The notes under the pieces are model-generated. The model worked only from the letters and a program-made list of their open reading frames with translations. It searched no databases and was not told where the DNA came from. Source: CAAGNP01 sp045603545 (GTDB lineage: Bacteria > Bacteroidota > Bacteroidia > Bacteroidales > UBA932). Taken from it: a DNA stretch of 7,697 bases. The stretch covers positions 1 through 7,697 of the forward strand of contig JAZUMG010000021.1 in the NCBI GenBank assembly GCA_045603545.1, given 5' to 3'. Position 1 is the stretch's first letter; every line of letters starts with the position of its first letter. Positions 6,388 through 7,697 of the stretch are shown one piece after another. Made by a program: the position numbers and the translations under genes.

Positions 6388-7236
6388 ATGGATTACATAG
6401 AAGTTCAAATCAAAATCACCCCCTATAGCGATGACTTCTCCGACATCGTAGTAGCAGAAATTGCTGACCTCGGCTTCGAAAGCTATGTCAACGAGGACCC
6501 ATATCTCAAGGCATACATCCCGGTAAACCAATTCTCTGAGCGCCATCTCAAACTGATCCTCAGCGGAATTGACCGTGACCTGTTCGATCTCAGCTACACC
6601 ACTAACTACGTCAAGGAACAGAACTGGAACGCAGTATGGGAGGCATCCTTTGAACCAATAGTAATCGGCCGCTGCACAGTGAAGGCCCACTTCCACAAAG
6701 GTCTGCCACGCACCAAATACACCATCACCATCACCCCCAAGATGGCATTCGGCACAGGACACCACCAGACCACATCTCTCATGATGGAGGCTATGCAACG
6801 CGAAGAGAAGACCATCAAAGGGCTCAAGGTGCTTGACATGGGGTGCGGCACTGGTATACTTGCCATCCTTGCAGCCAAGATGAAAGCAGAGTTCCCTGTT
6901 CATGCGATAGATATTGACCCTACCGCAGTATACTCAGTAAGGGAGAATGCCTGGAAGAACCGCGTACATGAAGCTGTCGATGCACGATACGGCGACGCCT
7001 CTCTGATCCAGGCCGGCAGATACGATGTCATACTGGCAAACATAAACCGCAACATCCTCCTTCAGGACATGTCCACCTATTCACGTGGTCTTCGCCCTGG
7101 AGGAATGCTTATCATAAGTGGCTTCTACACCCAGGACCTCCCTATGCTTATAGAAGAGGCAGAAAGACAATCACTCAAATTCGAATATGAATTGGTAAAG
7201 GACAATTGGGTATCTGCAAAATTCACAAAAAACTAA
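6388..7236 (+). CDS. prmA: Ribosomal protein L11 methyltransferase PrmA
   Basis: PrmA transfers methyl groups from S-adenosylmethionine to lysines and the N-terminus of ribosomal protein L11 in the cytosol. It has 282 residues. The N-terminal substrate-recognition domain spans about 1-95. The linker has the family signature MAFGTGHHQTTS (119-130). SAM motif I VLDMGCGTG is at 148-156, followed by LAILAAK. Motif II is AIDID (173-177), and the post-motif segment ILANINRNILL is at about 215-225, the site of the catalytic Asn-type motif. A closing SGFY is at 244-247. No Shine-Dalgarno is seen before the ATG, and the start fits the family N-terminus. It lies 105 bp after tpiA across the hairpin repeats. 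No separate promoter is recognised, so it may be read through from tpiA. Confidence 0.96.
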   Translation: MDYIEVQIKITPYSDDFSDIVVAEIADLGFESYVNEDPYLKAYIPVNQFSERHLKLILSGIDRDLFDLSYTTNYVKEQNWNAVWEASFEPIVIGRCTVKAHFHKGLPRTKYTITITPKMAFGTGHHQTTSLMMEAMQREEKTIKGLKVLDMGCGTGILAILAAKMKAEFPVHAIDIDPTAVYSVRENAWKNRVHEAVDARYGDASLIQAGRYDVILANINRNILLQDMSTYSRGLRPGGMLIISGFYTQDLPMLIEEAERQSLKFEYELVKDNWVSAKFTKN

Positions 7237-7238
7237 AA

Positions 7239-7263
7239 AAAGTGTAAATTAAATTTGCACTTT
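7239..7263. repeat. Inverted repeat between prmA and the tRNA promoter
   Basis: Arms AAAGTGTAAAT (7239-7249) and ATTTGCACTTT (7253-7263) pair over 11 positions with one T-G wobble and a 3-nt loop. On the plus strand it is followed by C and an A run. On the minus strand it is followed by a T run, so the strand polarity of a classical terminator is opposite to prmA. The right arm contains the TTTG -33 element of the tRNA promoter. Confidence 0.65.
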
Positions 7264-7284
7264 CAAAAAAAGTCTCTACATTTG
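7254..7284 (+). promoter_or_regulatory. Bacteroidota-type promoter of the tRNA-Leu gene
   Basis: An exact consensus match: TTTG at 7254-7257, a spacer of exactly 19 bp, and TACATTTG at 7277-7284. The predicted transcription start is near 7290, about 30 nt before the mature tRNA. The leader could fold, with CCAAAA (7290-7295) pairing TTTTGG (7311-7316). Confidence 0.88.
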
Positions 7285-7320
7285 CAGTCCCAAAACGGAA
7301 ACGAAAGTTCTTTTGGAAAA

Positions 7321-7402
7321 GCGGGCGTGTTGAAATTGGTAGACAATCCAGACTTAGGATCTGGTGCCGAGAGGCGTGGGGGTTCGAGTCCCTTCGCCCG
7401 CA
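7321..7402 (+). tRNA. tRNA-Leu, anticodon UAG
   Basis: The 82-nt gene folds as a class II tRNA. Acceptor arm GCGGGCG (7321-7327) pairs CGCCCGC (7395-7401) with discriminator A7402. The anticodon stem CCAGA (7348-7352)/TCTGG (7360-7364) encloses the loop CTTAGGA, giving anticodon TAG at 7355-7357, which reads CUN leucine codons, CUA best. A long variable arm TGCC-GAGA-GGCGT follows, then the T arm with loop TTCGAGT (7383-7389). No 3' CCA is encoded, so it must be added by the nucleotidyltransferase. It has its own promoter and terminator and is therefore a single-gene transcription unit. Confidence 0.97.
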
Positions 7403-7403
7403 C

Positions 7404-7438
7404 AAGGGGACATCTTCATTAGAGGATGTCCCTTTTTT
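7404..7438 (+). terminator. Rho-independent terminator of tRNA-Leu
   Basis: GGGACATC (7407-7414) pairs perfectly with GATGTCCC (7425-7432) across a 10-nt loop, extended at the base by AAG/TTT-type pairs, and is followed by six Ts (7433-7438). It starts two bases after the mature tRNA end. Confidence 0.9.
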
Positions 7439-7545
7439 ATTTCCATAACTCATTGAATATATATCCAATATATCAAAGAATTTATTGCAGTTCTCGGTTC
7501 GATAACATCTGATACTTCAAAACACTTCGAAAATATAGAAAGTTT
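7439..7545. other. AT-rich gene-free stretch between the tRNA terminator and the next promoter
   Basis: I see no plausible coding frame, RNA fold or repeat of the tRNA 3' end (attachment site) here. A run of alternating A and T at about 7457-7474 is the only visible feature. Together with the elements listed separately, 7439-7697 contains no recognised gene. Confidence 0.6.
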
Positions 7546-7576
7546 ATTGGAGAAATAAAAAATCTTCATACCTTTG
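7546..7576 (+). promoter_or_regulatory. Bacteroidota-type promoter of a short leader or small RNA
   Basis: ATTG at 7546-7549 (three of four bases of TTTG), a spacer of exactly 19 bp, and TACCTTTG at 7569-7576, a full match to TAnnTTTG. The predicted start is near 7582-7584. The promoter points right, toward the hairpins at 7592-7650 and the window edge. Confidence 0.8.
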
Positions 7577-7582
7577 CATCAA

Positions 7583-7650
7583 ACGCATTTTAAAGGTTAT
7601 CCTAACCTTTTATCAGATACCTATCTCCCAAATGGGTATCTGATTTTTTT
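7583..7650 (+). ncRNA. Candidate small RNA or attenuated 5' leader, about 68 nt
   Basis: Between the predicted start and the terminator lies a compact structured segment. AAAGGTTA (7592-7599) pairs perfectly with TAACCTTT (7603-7610) around a 3-nt loop, directly followed by the terminator hairpin. No ATG-initiated frame of useful size lies inside. It could be a stand-alone small RNA ending at 7650, or the regulated leader of a gene starting beyond 7697. I recognise no known riboswitch or RNA family. Confidence 0.45.
7612..7650 (+). terminator. Rho-independent terminator or attenuator
   Basis: ATCAGATACC (7612-7621) pairs perfectly with GGTATCTGAT (7635-7644) across a 13-nt loop and is followed by six more Ts (7645-7650). 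It lies only about 70 bp downstream of a strong promoter. Inside the loop, CCC (7627-7629) could pair with GGG (7634-7636), a small competing fold. Confidence 0.85.
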
Positions 7651-7697
7651 AACAGAGAACCTTAACCGAGGAGTAGAGATAGGGAGAGGCGAAGAAG

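Noticed and set aside
6379..6903. A 174-residue open frame on the minus strand antisense to prmA
   Set aside because: Composition is like an antisense shadow, no family is recognised, and prmA motifs on the plus strand fully explain the region.
7223..7468. An 81-residue minus-strand frame across the tRNA-Leu gene
   Set aside because: Its central GRRDSNPHASRHQ-type sequence is the well-known spurious product of reading a tRNA gene backwards.
7380..7697. Possible integration site of a mobile element at the tRNA 3' end
   Set aside because: No second copy of the tRNA 3' sequence and no integrase gene are seen downstream within the window.

Overview
The window looks like chromosome from a member of the Bacteroidota, most likely the order Bacteroidales. 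Three things point there. The protein families closely resemble Bacteroidales versions (ClpP, ClpX, PrmA, trigger factor, RsfS). Ribosome binding sites are weak and A-rich. Promoters match the phylum consensus TTTG-N19-TAnnTTTG, with one exact copy ahead of the tRNA gene. The tRNA has no encoded CCA. The content is mostly housekeeping: protein quality control, translation and central metabolism.

Layout. Positions 1-1254 hold a minus-strand pair, rsfS followed by the 5' part of ftsH, overlapping by 11 bp. A 51-bp divergent promoter region separates it from birA on the plus strand (1306-2118). birA converges on, and overlaps by 29 bp, the minus-strand tig-clpP-clpX cluster (5409 down to 2090). 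A second divergent promoter region lies between tig and tpiA (plus, 5527-6282). tpiA is followed by an intergenic stretch of alternating inverted repeats, then prmA (6388-7236), a tRNA-Leu(UAG) with its own promoter and terminator, and finally about 260 bp without a gene. That last stretch holds a strong promoter followed about 70 bp later by a hairpin and a rho-independent terminator: a small RNA or an attenuated leader for a gene beyond the window.

How the genes fit together. Trigger factor folds nascent chains, ClpX unfolds and feeds substrates to ClpP, and FtsH degrades membrane proteins. RsfS silences the large ribosomal subunit, PrmA methylates ribosomal protein L11, and tRNA-Leu serves translation. 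BirA and TpiA belong to biotin/fatty-acid metabolism and glycolysis.

The most important observation is at the left edge. The reading frame that starts as a typical FtsH (two membrane segments, start of the AAA domain) changes identity exactly at its Walker A motif. Its last 41 visible residues are those of the Lon protease ATPase domain. The frame stays open across the join. Because GPPGTGKT is shared by both families, a chimeric assembly at the contig edge is the most likely cause. A real FtsH-Lon fusion would be new, so reads across roughly 100-180 should be inspected. The other candidates for novelty are the alternating hairpins at 6293-6372 and the short transcription unit at 7546-7650.
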